Positions 15,960 through 23,912 of a stretch of DNA of 64,000 nucleotides are shown here, one piece after another. Source of the stretch: Streptomyces tauricus (GTDB lineage Bacteria; Actinomycetota; Actinomycetes; Streptomycetales; Streptomycetaceae). The first letter of the stretch is position 1. The number at the start of each line of letters is the position of its first letter. Position numbers and translations under genes: made by a program. The stretch covers positions 62,001 to 126,000 of the forward strand of contig NZ_BMVY01000006.1 in the NCBI RefSeq assembly GCF_014650955.1, read 5' to 3'. The notes under the pieces are model-generated. The model had not been told where the DNA came from. It saw only the letters and a list, made by a program, of their open reading frames with translations, and made no database searches.

Positions 15960-16832
15960 GTGACCCAGGAGAACGTGGCCGTGAACGGCAGCAGAAGGCT
16001 CTCGCCGCAGGAGATCGCCGACGTCCTGCGGGACCGCATACGCGCGGGCGACCTGCGCCCCGGCGACCGCCTGCCCACCCAGGCCGAACTGGCCGAGGAG
16101 TTCGGCGTGGAGCGCGGTACGGTCCGCCAGGCCCTGCGCGCACTCCAGGACGACGGTCTGCTCAGCAACGTCAGCAAGGGCAGCCCGCCCCGGATCGCCG
16201 AGGTCACCCACACCCGGGACGAACCCCAGCCGACGATGGTGGCTCTCGCGCCGCGGCTGGTGGACGCGTTCGCCGCGCCGCACGTGCGCATAGACGTCGT
16301 CTGTCACACGGCGGAGACCCTGATGCTGGCCATCGGCGACCCGGTCCGCCGCATCCACGAGGGCAGCCTGGCCCCCGAGTCGATCGACGTCCGCATCCTG
16401 GTGCCGTCCCGGGAGATCACCCTCGCCTTCCCCGTCTCCGTCGACGCGGACGGCGACGACGACCCGGTCCACCAGCGCTGGCTGGACATGCGCAACGCCC
16501 AGGGGCACGTCCTGCGGCACAACCTCCGCTCCCTGCGCTCCTCGCACGGCATCGACGTACGGGTCACGTTCCGCGCGCTGCCGTTCACCCCGCCGGTGAA
16601 GCTCTACCTGCTCAACGGGCAGGAGGCGCTGATCGGTTACTACGTCCTCACCCGGCGGGAGGAGCCGTACGAGAGCCAGACCCTGGAGATGTACGACGCC
16701 CTCGGCTCCGAGTCCCTCCTCTTCTCCTTCCTGACGCGGTCCGGGCAGCGCGACGCCGCGTTCGTGGAGGAGTCCCAGAAGTGGTTCGACGGACTGTGGG
16801 ACACCATCACCACGGATCTCAAGCTCTCCTGA
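15960..16832 (+). CDS. devA: GntR-family developmental regulator DevA
   Basis: This protein of 290 residues has a winged helix at about 15-85 (EIADVLRDRIRAGDLRPGDRLPTQAELAEEFGVERGTVRQALRAL) and the DevA effector domain with VTFRALPFTPPVKLYLLNGQEALIGYY near 205. In S. coelicolor devA is required for normal aerial hyphae and spore formation, and it is followed by devB, as here (60 bp gap). It probably binds the AGTTGG-n3-CCAACT palindrome upstream. A TGTAGC box 8 bp before the TTG/GTG start codons suggests a leaderless message. The small-molecule ligand, if any, is unknown. Confidence 0.85.
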   Translation: MTQENVAVNGSRRLSPQEIADVLRDRIRAGDLRPGDRLPTQAELAEEFGVERGTVRQALRALQDDGLLSNVSKGSPPRIAEVTHTRDEPQPTMVALAPRLVDAFAAPHVRIDVVCHTAETLMLAIGDPVRRIHEGSLAPESIDVRILVPSREITLAFPVSVDADGDDDPVHQRWLDMRNAQGHVLRHNLRSLRSSHGIDVRVTFRALPFTPPVKLYLLNGQEALIGYYVLTRREEPYESQTLEMYDALGSESLLFSFLTRSGQRDAAFVEESQKWFDGLWDTITTDLKLS

Positions 16833-16892
16833 GGGCCAGAAAGCGGCGAACGCCCTCTGGGAAACGATCGCCGTGAAGCCGACACTCTCTGA

Positions 16893-17639
16893 GTGACATT
16901 CGAAACCGAACAGTTCGAGCTGGTGGCGGGCGAGGCCGAGAAGTTCCAGGAGCTGGTGGGACGGGCCAGGTGTGTCCTCTTCGACTTCGACGGGCCGATC
17001 TGCCGGCTGTTCGCGGGCCTCTCCGCGAAGGCCATCGCCACCGACCAGGCGGAATGGCTGGCCACGCGCGGGCTGGCCGGGGTGCTGACCGAGGGGGAGC
17101 GCAGCAGCCGTGACCCGCACTGGGTGCTCAGCGAGGTCGCCGGGCGCCACCGCGGCAGCGATCTGGTCGTCGAACTGGAGGAGTGGCTCACCCAGCAGGA
17201 GCTGAAGGCGGTGGACCGCGCGATGCCGACGGCGTACGCCGATCCGCTCATCCGCACCTGGCGCTCCATGGGCGCGCGGCTCGCCATCGTGACCAACAAC
17301 TCGGACCGGGCGGTACGGGCCTATCTGGAAAGCCGTTATCTGGTGGGGTACTTCGCGCCCAACATCTACGGCCGCACCCGGGACCTGAGCCTCCTCAAGC
17401 CCCACCCCTACACGCTCAACCGTGCGCTGAGCGCGCTCGGGGCCGCGCCGGACACCACCCTGATGATCGGCGACACCCCGTCGGACCACGCCGCGGCCGT
17501 CAGCGCCGGTGTGCACTTCCTCGGCTACGCGCGTAACGAGGAGAAGGCCCAGCTGCTGCTGGACGCGGGCGTGCCCCGCTGGGGCATCGTGCGGTCGCTG
17601 GAGACGGTGTTGCGGGCGGTACGGGACGGTACGGCGTGA
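16893..17639 (+). CDS. devB: HAD-family hydrolase DevB
   Basis: This 248-aa protein has the four HAD motifs in order: DFDGP near residue 31 (nucleophile and acid Asp), VTNNS near 135 (Thr/Ser), KPHP near 170 (Lys) and GDTPSD near 193 (acidic pair). The Cys-Arg following DFDGPI is shared with the second HAD gene at 20155. It should remove phosphate from a small molecule in the cytoplasm; the substrate is not known. In S. coelicolor devB is co-located with devA and annotated as a phosphatase/hydrolase. It probably forms an operon with devA. GTG is the first in-frame start after the devA stop. Confidence 0.85.
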   Translation: MTFETEQFELVAGEAEKFQELVGRARCVLFDFDGPICRLFAGLSAKAIATDQAEWLATRGLAGVLTEGERSSRDPHWVLSEVAGRHRGSDLVVELEEWLTQQELKAVDRAMPTAYADPLIRTWRSMGARLAIVTNNSDRAVRAYLESRYLVGYFAPNIYGRTRDLSLLKPHPYTLNRALSALGAAPDTTLMIGDTPSDHAAAVSAGVHFLGYARNEEKAQLLLDAGVPRWGIVRSLETVLRAVRDGTA

Positions 17640-17844
17640 GGCGTGTCGTGGGTCCACCGTCCACCTCCTCGGCCTTCACCGGCTTTCGGGCGCTCTCGCC
17701 GCCCGGTCCATCAGCCCACCAATTGGGCTGATGGAAGTGAATTGGTTGTCCCCGGACCGGCTGATCGCTAATCACCAGGCCAACCGGCGTGCCGAATTGG
17801 TGAGAAGTGGTGTGTTGTCGGTGCCCGGGCGGTAGGTTCGGTGC
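17640..17844. promoter_or_regulatory. regulatory region of the third DevA-like gene, AATTGG repeats
   Basis: Three AATTGG-containing sites lie here: CACCAATTGGG at about 17717, GTGAATTGGTTG at about 17738 and CGAATTGGTGAG at about 17792. They differ from the AGTTGG-n3-CCAACT sites of devE and devA, which suggests that the third regulator has diverged in specificity. A -10-like TAGGTT ends about 8 bp before the GTG. Confidence 0.45.
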
Positions 17845-18750
17845 GTGGATACCTCACGAACGGCGGATGACGGCGGAGGCGGAGAGTCCACGCAGGCGCG
17901 CGTGGAGAGAGTGCTCCGGGAACAGTTGGAGAACGGGACCTATCCGCTGCAGGCCCGGGTGCCCCCGCAACGGCAGCTGGCCGACGAGTTCGGGGTCAGC
18001 CGGGACACCGTCCAGCGGGCGCTGGCCCGGCTGACCGAGGACGGACTGATCGAGACCCGGCGGGGCAGCGGCACCCGGGTGATCAGGGTGCCGAACTCCC
18101 GCCCCCACCCCCCGCAGTCCCGGCGGCCGGGGTCCGCATCGCTCAAGCCGCTGATCGAACAGGCCTTCCAGCAGGCCGAAGTGTCGTTGGATGTGGCCAC
18201 GCTCACCGCCGAGACCCTGCTGCGGCACCTCAGGAACCAGCACGAACTGATCGCCGACGAAGGGGCGAGCGCACCGGAGAGGCTACGGGTGCGCATGCTC
18301 CTGCCCTGGACGACGGAACGGCTCGCCTACCCCCGCGCCGTGCACGCCGAGGACCCCCGCATCTGGGAGCGCTGGCGCGCCATGGTCCGCGAGAACGGCA
18401 GACGGCTGGAAGAACTGAAGGCCGGCTTCCTCGGCCTGGGGGTGGAGACCAGCGTCGACATCCAGCACATTCCGATGACACCCCAGTTCAAGCTGTACGT
18501 GATCAATGACGAGCACATGCTGTTCGGGCCGTATTCGGTGCTGCGGCGCACGATCAAGGTCCCGCGCGAGGGCCGCCCCGACGAGGACGAGGCCGTCGAC
18601 TCGCTGGATGTGCTGGGCCTCGGCGCGACCCTGTCGTACCACCGTCTGGAGGCGGACGACAGGACGCACGACTCCGTCTTCTTCAGCAGCATGAAGGACT
18701 GGTTCAGCTCGCACTGGGACCGTTGGCCGGAAGTTCCGCACACCGAATAG
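17845..18750 (+). CDS. third DevA-like GntR-family regulator
   Basis: This 301-aa protein has a GntR winged helix at about 18-90 (VERVLREQLENGTYPLQARVPPQRQLADEFGVSRDTVQRALARL). Its C-terminal domain has the same outline as DevA/DevE but is diverged: IPMTPQFKLYVINDEHMLFGPY replaces RALPFTPPVKLYLLN. It lacks an adjacent small membrane peptide. It is followed by a kinase-fold gene and a devB-like HAD gene, so a regulator-plus-HAD unit appears twice in this cluster. Whether it has a developmental role is unknown. Confidence 0.8.
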   Translation: MDTSRTADDGGGGESTQARVERVLREQLENGTYPLQARVPPQRQLADEFGVSRDTVQRALARLTEDGLIETRRGSGTRVIRVPNSRPHPPQSRRPGSASLKPLIEQAFQQAEVSLDVATLTAETLLRHLRNQHELIADEGASAPERLRVRMLLPWTTERLAYPRAVHAEDPRIWERWRAMVRENGRRLEELKAGFLGLGVETSVDIQHIPMTPQFKLYVINDEHMLFGPYSVLRRTIKVPREGRPDEDEAVDSLDVLGLGATLSYHRLEADDRTHDSVFFSSMKDWFSSHWDRWPEVPHTE

Positions 18751-18869
18751 CGACGGATGGGACACCCACGGAAAAGTAGGTATCGCGCCATTCACCGACG
18801 GTGATCGGAGGCTGTCCAAATGGCGACACGAGGTGAAAGCAGTCACTCCAGTCACTATTCTTTGCGCGC

Positions 18870-20099
18870 ATGTCCTCCCCTAAGCCCCGTGGAGCGCGCC
18901 AGTCACTGGTTCGCTTGTTCGCGGAGGCGCGCCGCAGTGGTCGCGACGGGCTGGTGGTTTCCGGCCACCACAACACCAATCGCATCGCCCACCTGCGACA
19001 GCCGCTCGCATTCCTGCTGGGAGCGGAGTCAGGGAAGGTCCTCGCCAAGTTCCGTACCCCCCTCCCGACCGTGGAGGTCGTACCGCGGATCTGGCGGCGC
19101 GAGTCGGAGGTGCTGCGGGCGGTCGCCGCGCATGTGGGTGAGGTCCCCCGCTGTCTGGCCGACTTCGACACCTGGTCGCTGCACGGCTATCTCGACGGGC
19201 GGGCGCTGGCCGACGAGAACCCCGCGGAACGGCTCGGCAGCGCACGGCTGCTGGAGCTCGCGGAGTTCTTCGCCCGCCTTGCCGGGGTGCCTGTGAGTGA
19301 GCTGCCCCCGCTGCCATTGGACTGGCCCGACGAAGGGGACAGCGCGGGTTTCCTCGCCTGGCTGGCCCGGTTCGCCGAGGAGGAGGTGCATCAGTCCAAT
19401 CGGCCGCGTTTTGGACGGCTCTTCGACGCGGTGGGCATTCCGCTCGACGCGGTGGACCGCTTCATGAGGTCGGTGCCGAAGCTGACCGGCCGCCCGTTCT
19501 CCCTGCTCCACACGGACGTCCACCGGGCCAATGTGGTCGTCGTACAGGGGCCGGTACGGGATCCGGCGCCGGGGCCGGTATCCGGTCCGGTATCGGATCC
19601 GGAGGGTGGGCGTCTGGCGGTCATCGACTGGGAACTCGCCCTCTACGGGGATCCGCTGCACGATCTGGCCACCCACCTCGTGCGAATGAACTACGACAAG
19701 TCGGAACAGGACCTGATGACCCTCATGTGGACGGACGCCATGCGGCGGGCCGGCCACGAGGACATGACGGTCGGCATGGACGTGGACCTGCCCGTCTACC
19801 TCGGCTTCGAGTACGCGCAGTCGGTGTTCCCCGATGTGATGCGCGCGGCGCTGGCCCTGCCGGACCGGCCCGCCGAGGAGGACCTCGCCACGGCGGCCGG
19901 ACGCGTGGGCCGGGCCCTGCGCAGGGCCCGGGAACCACTGGGCCTCACGGAGAAGGTGCCGGACATACGGGACGTGAGTGCGGCGCTCCGGGAGTGGCAC
20001 GCCAAGGACCGGGCGGACGGGACGGACCCGGTGGACCCGGTGGTCCGGGTGGACGGGACCCCGTGGGCAGGGCAGGAGCCGTCGTCGACACGACGGTGA
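18870..20099 (+). CDS. aminoglycoside phosphotransferase-fold kinase
   Basis: This 409-aa protein shows the kinase core of the APH/choline kinase fold: a catalytic loop LLHTDVHRANVVV near residue 210 (H-x-D-x4-N) and the metal-binding VIDWELALYGDPLHDLA near 250. An N-terminal lobe with GKVLAKFRTP holds the probable ATP-contacting Lys. A low-complexity insertion of Pro-Gly-Pro repeats (DPAPGPVSGPVSDPEGG) separates the two catalytic segments. The substrate is unknown: small metabolite, antibiotic or lipid head group are all possible. It lies between the third GntR gene and a HAD phosphatase-like gene, a kinase/phosphatase pairing that may act on the same phosphorylated compound. Confidence 0.8.
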   Translation: MSSPKPRGARQSLVRLFAEARRSGRDGLVVSGHHNTNRIAHLRQPLAFLLGAESGKVLAKFRTPLPTVEVVPRIWRRESEVLRAVAAHVGEVPRCLADFDTWSLHGYLDGRALADENPAERLGSARLLELAEFFARLAGVPVSELPPLPLDWPDEGDSAGFLAWLARFAEEEVHQSNRPRFGRLFDAVGIPLDAVDRFMRSVPKLTGRPFSLLHTDVHRANVVVVQGPVRDPAPGPVSGPVSDPEGGRLAVIDWELALYGDPLHDLATHLVRMNYDKSEQDLMTLMWTDAMRRAGHEDMTVGMDVDLPVYLGFEYAQSVFPDVMRAALALPDRPAEEDLATAAGRVGRALRRAREPLGLTEKVPDIRDVSAALREWHAKDRADGTDPVDPVVRVDGTPWAGQEPSSTRR

Positions 20100-20154
20100 A
20101 GCGTTCGGCGCGACGGTGCGGTGACCGGCGCGATGGTGAAGCTAGGAGAGCGGT

Positions 20155-21009
20155 ATGGCTGCCGACTTCGAAGGCCTCGTCGAGGAGGGGCTTGTTGAGG
20201 AAGGCCTCGCTGAGGAAGGCCTCGTCGAGGACAGGGACGCCGGGGCTGCTCGGAGACTGCTCGCGGACGCCCGTTGTGTGCTTTTCGACTTCGACGGGCC
20301 GATCTGCCGGCTGTTCCCCGAGAACCGGTCGAGGCCCGTCGCCGACGAACTCCGTGAGAAGACCGACGAGTTCGGGGCCGGCGACGTACTGACGGCGCAG
20401 GAGCGTGCCGACAAGGATCCGCACGTCGTGCTGAGGGCGGTGCACCGGGCGGGGCGGCACCGGGCCATGCCGGGCCTGCTGGAGACGCTCGAAGAGCTGG
20501 TGGTGACGGGTGAGGTGCGGGCCGCGCGGACGGCATGGCCCACACCGGACGCCGACACCCTGATCGACCTCCTGTCGCGGCGCCGCACCCGGCTGGCCGT
20601 GGTCACCAACAACTCCCCCCTGGCCGCCGAGGCGTACCTCGGCCAGGAGGGTCTGCTCCACCACTTCGCCGTCATCGAGGGCCGCACCGCCGACCCCGGC
20701 CGGATGAAGCCCGACCCCGATGTCGTGTTCCGCGCCCTGCGGGGCCTGCGGCTCCGCCCCGAGGACGCGGTGATGATCGGCGACACCGGTACGGACGTGG
20801 AGGCCGCTGGACGCGCCGGTGTGGGCTTCATCGGATACGGCCGGAACCCCGAGAAGCGGGGGCGATTGCGCGCGGCCGGGGCGGAGGCCGTACTCGGGTC
20901 GTACGCCCCCTTGCTCCAGCGGGCGGCGGTGGGGCGCGGGGCCGGTGCGGTGCCGGGTCTCAAGACCGGTTGTGTTCAAGGGGAGGGCGGGAGTCCGGAA
21001 GGTGCGTAG
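20155..21009 (+). CDS. second DevB-like HAD hydrolase
   Basis: This 284-aa paralogue of devB has CVLFDFDGPICRLF near residue 42 (identical core to DevB), VVTNNSPLAAEAYL near 150, MKPDPDVVF near 183 and MIGDTGTDVEAAGRAGVGFIGYGRNPEK near 205. All four HAD motifs are intact. The first 25 residues are an unusual acidic repeat (GLVEE units) encoded by a 15-bp tandem repeat, absent from DevB. It has AGGAGAG before its ATG. It is 55 bp downstream of the kinase gene and probably co-transcribed with it. It is likely a phosphatase of a small molecule. Confidence 0.83.
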   Translation: MAADFEGLVEEGLVEEGLAEEGLVEDRDAGAARRLLADARCVLFDFDGPICRLFPENRSRPVADELREKTDEFGAGDVLTAQERADKDPHVVLRAVHRAGRHRAMPGLLETLEELVVTGEVRAARTAWPTPDADTLIDLLSRRRTRLAVVTNNSPLAAEAYLGQEGLLHHFAVIEGRTADPGRMKPDPDVVFRALRGLRLRPEDAVMIGDTGTDVEAAGRAGVGFIGYGRNPEKRGRLRAAGAEAVLGSYAPLLQRAAVGRGAGAVPGLKTGCVQGEGGSPEGA

Positions 21010-21018
21010 GCTCGGGGC

Positions 21019-21711
21019 ATGGGCGAGACGGGTGCGTGGGGCGCGGCTGATGCGAGGGGTGCGTCCGGTGTGAGGGGCACGGTGGGCGCCGCGGGCGCCA
21101 TGGGTCTGCGTGAGCGCAAGAAGCTGCGGATGTACCAGGACGTCTCCGACATCGCCATCTCGCTCTTCCTGGAAAAGGGGTTCGAGCAGGTCTCCGTCGC
21201 GGAGGTCGCCGCGGCGGCCGAGATCTCCAAACCGACCCTCTTCCGGTACTTCTCCTCCAAGGAGGACCTCGTCCTGCATCGGTTCGCCGATCATCAGGCC
21301 GAGGCCGCGCGGGTGGTCGGGGAGCGGGGGTCCGGGCAGTCCGCGGTCGACGCCCTGCGGCGGCACTTCCTGGCCGGGATCGAGCGGGGCGACCCCGTGA
21401 CCGGGGTCAACGGCGATCCGCACGTTCTCGCCTTCCACCGGCTGCTGTACGGGACTCCGTCCCTGGTGGCCAGGCTGTACGAGTACCTGGAGCGTTCCGA
21501 GGCCGCGCTGGCCGCCGCGCTCGGCGGGGACCTGGAGGCGCGGCTCGCCGCCGGGCAGATCGTCGCCGTCCAGCGGATCCTCGCGATGGACAACTGGCGG
21601 CGGATCGCGGGGGGCGAGGACATCACGAAGGTGCGGCAGGACGCCGTCGTCTCGGCCGAGGCCGCCTTCGCGCGGCTGGCGGCGGGACTCCCAGCTTACG
21701 AGATGAAGTAA
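21019..21711 (+). CDS. TetR-family regulator
   Basis: This protein has 230 residues if started at the ATG at 21019, which lies 7 bp after a -10-like TAGGCT and so would be leaderless. An internal ATG at 21100 (MGLRERKKLRMYQDV) would be the classical TetR start. The TetR helix-turn-helix is at VSVAEVAAAAEISKPTLFRYFSSKEDLVLHRF. The C-terminal ligand domain is of the general type with no clear ligand. It lies directly upstream of a HelD-like helicase gene on the same strand, with a 13-bp palindrome between them that is the likely operator. Confidence 0.82.
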   Translation: MGETGAWGAADARGASGVRGTVGAAGAMGLRERKKLRMYQDVSDIAISLFLEKGFEQVSVAEVAAAAEISKPTLFRYFSSKEDLVLHRFADHQAEAARVVGERGSGQSAVDALRRHFLAGIERGDPVTGVNGDPHVLAFHRLLYGTPSLVARLYEYLERSEAALAAALGGDLEARLAAGQIVAVQRILAMDNWRRIAGGEDITKVRQDAVVSAEAAFARLAAGLPAYEMK

Positions 21712-21716
21712 AGAAT

Positions 21717-21729
21717 GTAACTCGGTTAC
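21717..21729. promoter_or_regulatory. probable TetR operator before the helicase gene
   Basis: GTAAC-TCG-GTTAC is a perfect 5+3+5 palindrome in the 41-bp gap between the TetR and helicase genes. It sits just upstream of a -10-like TACTCT at about 21739, where a bound repressor would block the helicase promoter. Confidence 0.6.
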
Positions 21730-21752
21730 GTTATTCGGGTACTCTTGCCCGA

Positions 21753-23867
21753 ATGACGTCAGCCGACCCCGACCCCGACCTCGCCCTCGACCCCGATCGC
21801 ACGCTCGTCGCCTCCCTCCGCCGCGAGCGCGGCTACCACGACCTCTGCCGTGCCGCCCTCGCCGCGATGGTCGACGGCGCCCAGGAACACGTCGTCACCG
21901 GAGAGGACGTGTCCGCGTCCGGCGCGGACGCCGAAGTGCTCGGGTACGCCCTCCGGAGCCGCGCGAAGGAGATGCGGGAACTGCCCGAAGGGCCCCTGTT
22001 CTTCGGCCGGTTGGACTTCCGGGCGGACCCCGCGGTCGGCGACCATGCCGGGCAGAGCTACCACATCGGGCGGCGCCGGATCAGCGAGCACCCCGCGGCT
22101 CCGCCCCTCGTCGTCGACTGGCGCGCCCCCGTCTCCCGCGCCTTCTACCAGGCGAGTACCCGCCGTCCACAGGGTGTGGGCGTACGGCGGCGGTTCGGCT
22201 GGGCGCCGGGCAGCCGGGGGGAGTCGGCCGACCTCACGGGCCTTGAGGACGAGCACCTCGGGGGCGAGGGACCTCATGCCCCCCGGTCGCAGGCCCTCCG
22301 GGCGGAGAGCCGCATCCTCGCCGGTGAGATCGAGCGCCCCCGGGTCGGCCCGATGCGGGACATCGCGGCGACCATCCAGCCGGACCAGGACGACCTCGTA
22401 CGGGCCGATCTCGCCGAGTCCGTCTGCGTGCAGGGCGCGCCCGGCACCGGCAAGACGGCCGTCGGTCTGCACCGCGCCGCATACCTGCTCTACACCCATC
22501 CGCAGCGCATCCGGCGCGGCGGACTGCTGATCCTCGGGCCGAACCCCACCTTCCTCTCCTACATCTCGGAGGTGCTGCCCGCGCTCGGCGAGACCGGTGT
22601 GCGGCAGTCGACGATCGGGGACGAGATCGGCCGGCACCAGGTCAGGGGCGAGGACGACGAGAGCACCGCCGTCGTCAAGCACGACGCCCGCATGGCGGAG
22701 GTGCTGCGGCGCGCCCTGTACGCCCGCGTGGACCCGGCGGTGCCCGACGGCCTCGCCGTGCCCGACGGTTCGTACCGCTGGCGGGTGTCCGCCGGTACGC
22801 TCGCGCGGATCGTGGCGGGCGTGCGGGCCGAGGAACCGCCCTACGCCGTCGGACGTGAGCGCGTACGGACCCGGGTCGTGCGGCACGTACAGGCGCAGGC
22901 CGAACGGCGGGCCGGGCCCCAGAGCGGCGCGTGGCTGCAGAGGATGTCGCGGGCGCGGCCCGTCGGCGCGTACGTCGACTCCGTGTGGCCCAGGGTGAGG
23001 GCGGAGGAGGTCGTCGCGGAACTGCTCAGCGATCCGGACGCGCTGGCCGCCGCGGCGGACGGGGTGCTGGACGCGGACGAGCAGAAGGCGGTCCTGTGGG
23101 CCCGGCCGCCCCGGTCGTGGAAGTCCGCCCGCTGGTCCACGGCCGATCTGGTCCTGCTCGACGAGGTCGCGGGCCTGATCGAACACCCGGAGGGATACAG
23201 CCACTTGGTCATCGACGAGGCCCAGGACCTGTCGCCGATGGAGTGCCGGGCGATCGGACGGAGAGCCGCCTTCGGGTCGGTCACGGTCCTCGGCGACCTC
23301 GCCCAGGGGACCACGCCGTGGGCCGCGCGGGAGTGGGGCGAACTGCTCGCGCACCTGGGGAAGCCCGAGGCGTCGGTCGTGCCGTTGACCACCGGGTTCC
23401 GGGTGCCCGAGACGGTGATGGAACTGGCGAACCGGGTACTGGCCCGACTGGACGTAGGGGTGCCTCCGGGGCGGTCCCTGCGCAAGGACGGCGAACTGCG
23501 GATCCGTCCGACGGACCCCTCGGACGTGCTGCGGGAGACGGCGGAGTGCGTCCGCCGCGCGCTCACGTACGAGGGGTCCGTCGGGGTCGTCACCGCCGAC
23601 TCGGACGTCGTACGGGTGCGGGAGGCGCTCGGCGCCGCCGGGATCGAGGCCGCCGACGTGGGCCGACTGGGCGCCCGTGTCGTCGTGTTGGGAGCCGGTG
23701 CCGCGAAAGGGCTCGAATACGACCACGTCGTGGCCGTGGAACCGGCCGCGATCGCGGCGGAGGGCGGTGCAGGTGAGGGGCGGGGGCTGCGCCGGCTGTA
23801 CGTCGTGCTGACGCGGGCCGTGTCCCGGCTGGACGCCGTGCACGCGCGGCCGTTGCCGTTCGCGTGA
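21753..23867 (+). CDS. HelD-like superfamily 1 helicase/ATPase
   Basis: This 704-aa protein has the SF1A motifs in order: GAPGTGKTAVGLHRAAYLLY near 227 (Walker A), LLILGPNPTFLSYISEVLP near 258 (Ia), HLVIDEAQDLSPME near 485 (Walker B), VLGDLAQGTTPWA near 510 (III), TTGFRVPETVMELANRVL near 545 (IV), GAAKGLEYDHVVAVEP near 648 (V) and LYVVLTRAVSRLD near 685 (VI). The N-terminal EGPLFFGRLDF and LVVDWRAPVSRAFY segments are typical of HelD proteins. These bind RNA polymerase and release it from stalled or inhibitor-bound complexes. It is probably leaderless. It may be under control of the upstream TetR protein. Confidence 0.85.
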   Translation: MTSADPDPDLALDPDRTLVASLRRERGYHDLCRAALAAMVDGAQEHVVTGEDVSASGADAEVLGYALRSRAKEMRELPEGPLFFGRLDFRADPAVGDHAGQSYHIGRRRISEHPAAPPLVVDWRAPVSRAFYQASTRRPQGVGVRRRFGWAPGSRGESADLTGLEDEHLGGEGPHAPRSQALRAESRILAGEIERPRVGPMRDIAATIQPDQDDLVRADLAESVCVQGAPGTGKTAVGLHRAAYLLYTHPQRIRRGGLLILGPNPTFLSYISEVLPALGETGVRQSTIGDEIGRHQVRGEDDESTAVVKHDARMAEVLRRALYARVDPAVPDGLAVPDGSYRWRVSAGTLARIVAGVRAEEPPYAVGRERVRTRVVRHVQAQAERRAGPQSGAWLQRMSRARPVGAYVDSVWPRVRAEEVVAELLSDPDALAAAADGVLDADEQKAVLWARPPRSWKSARWSTADLVLLDEVAGLIEHPEGYSHLVIDEAQDLSPMECRAIGRRAAFGSVTVLGDLAQGTTPWAAREWGELLAHLGKPEASVVPLTTGFRVPETVMELANRVLARLDVGVPPGRSLRKDGELRIRPTDPSDVLRETAECVRRALTYEGSVGVVTADSDVVRVREALGAAGIEAADVGRLGARVVVLGAGAAKGLEYDHVVAVEPAAIAAEGGAGEGRGLRRLYVVLTRAVSRLDAVHARPLPFA

Positions 23868-23912
23868 GGTGAGTTGTGTGCGTGCTTCGCGTGAGGGGTG
23901 GCACGCGGTGGT

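Noticed and set aside
15903..17657. Long minus-strand frame (584 codons) opposite devA and devB
   Set aside because: It is antisense to two well-supported genes, has the Arg/His/Val/Asp-rich composition typical of the complement of high-GC coding sequence, and shows no domain or ribosome site.
21759..23843. Minus-strand frame of 694 codons opposite the helicase gene
   Set aside because: All helicase motifs are on the plus strand; the antisense translation has no pattern. The same argument removes the long frames opposite the cell-wall-binding gene (59644-61680) and the membrane protein (966-2249).
21753..23867. Assignment of the helicase as HelR
   Set aside because: Its N-terminal region does not match what I recall of HelR proteins and fits the wider HelD group better, and no rifamycin-associated element was seen upstream.
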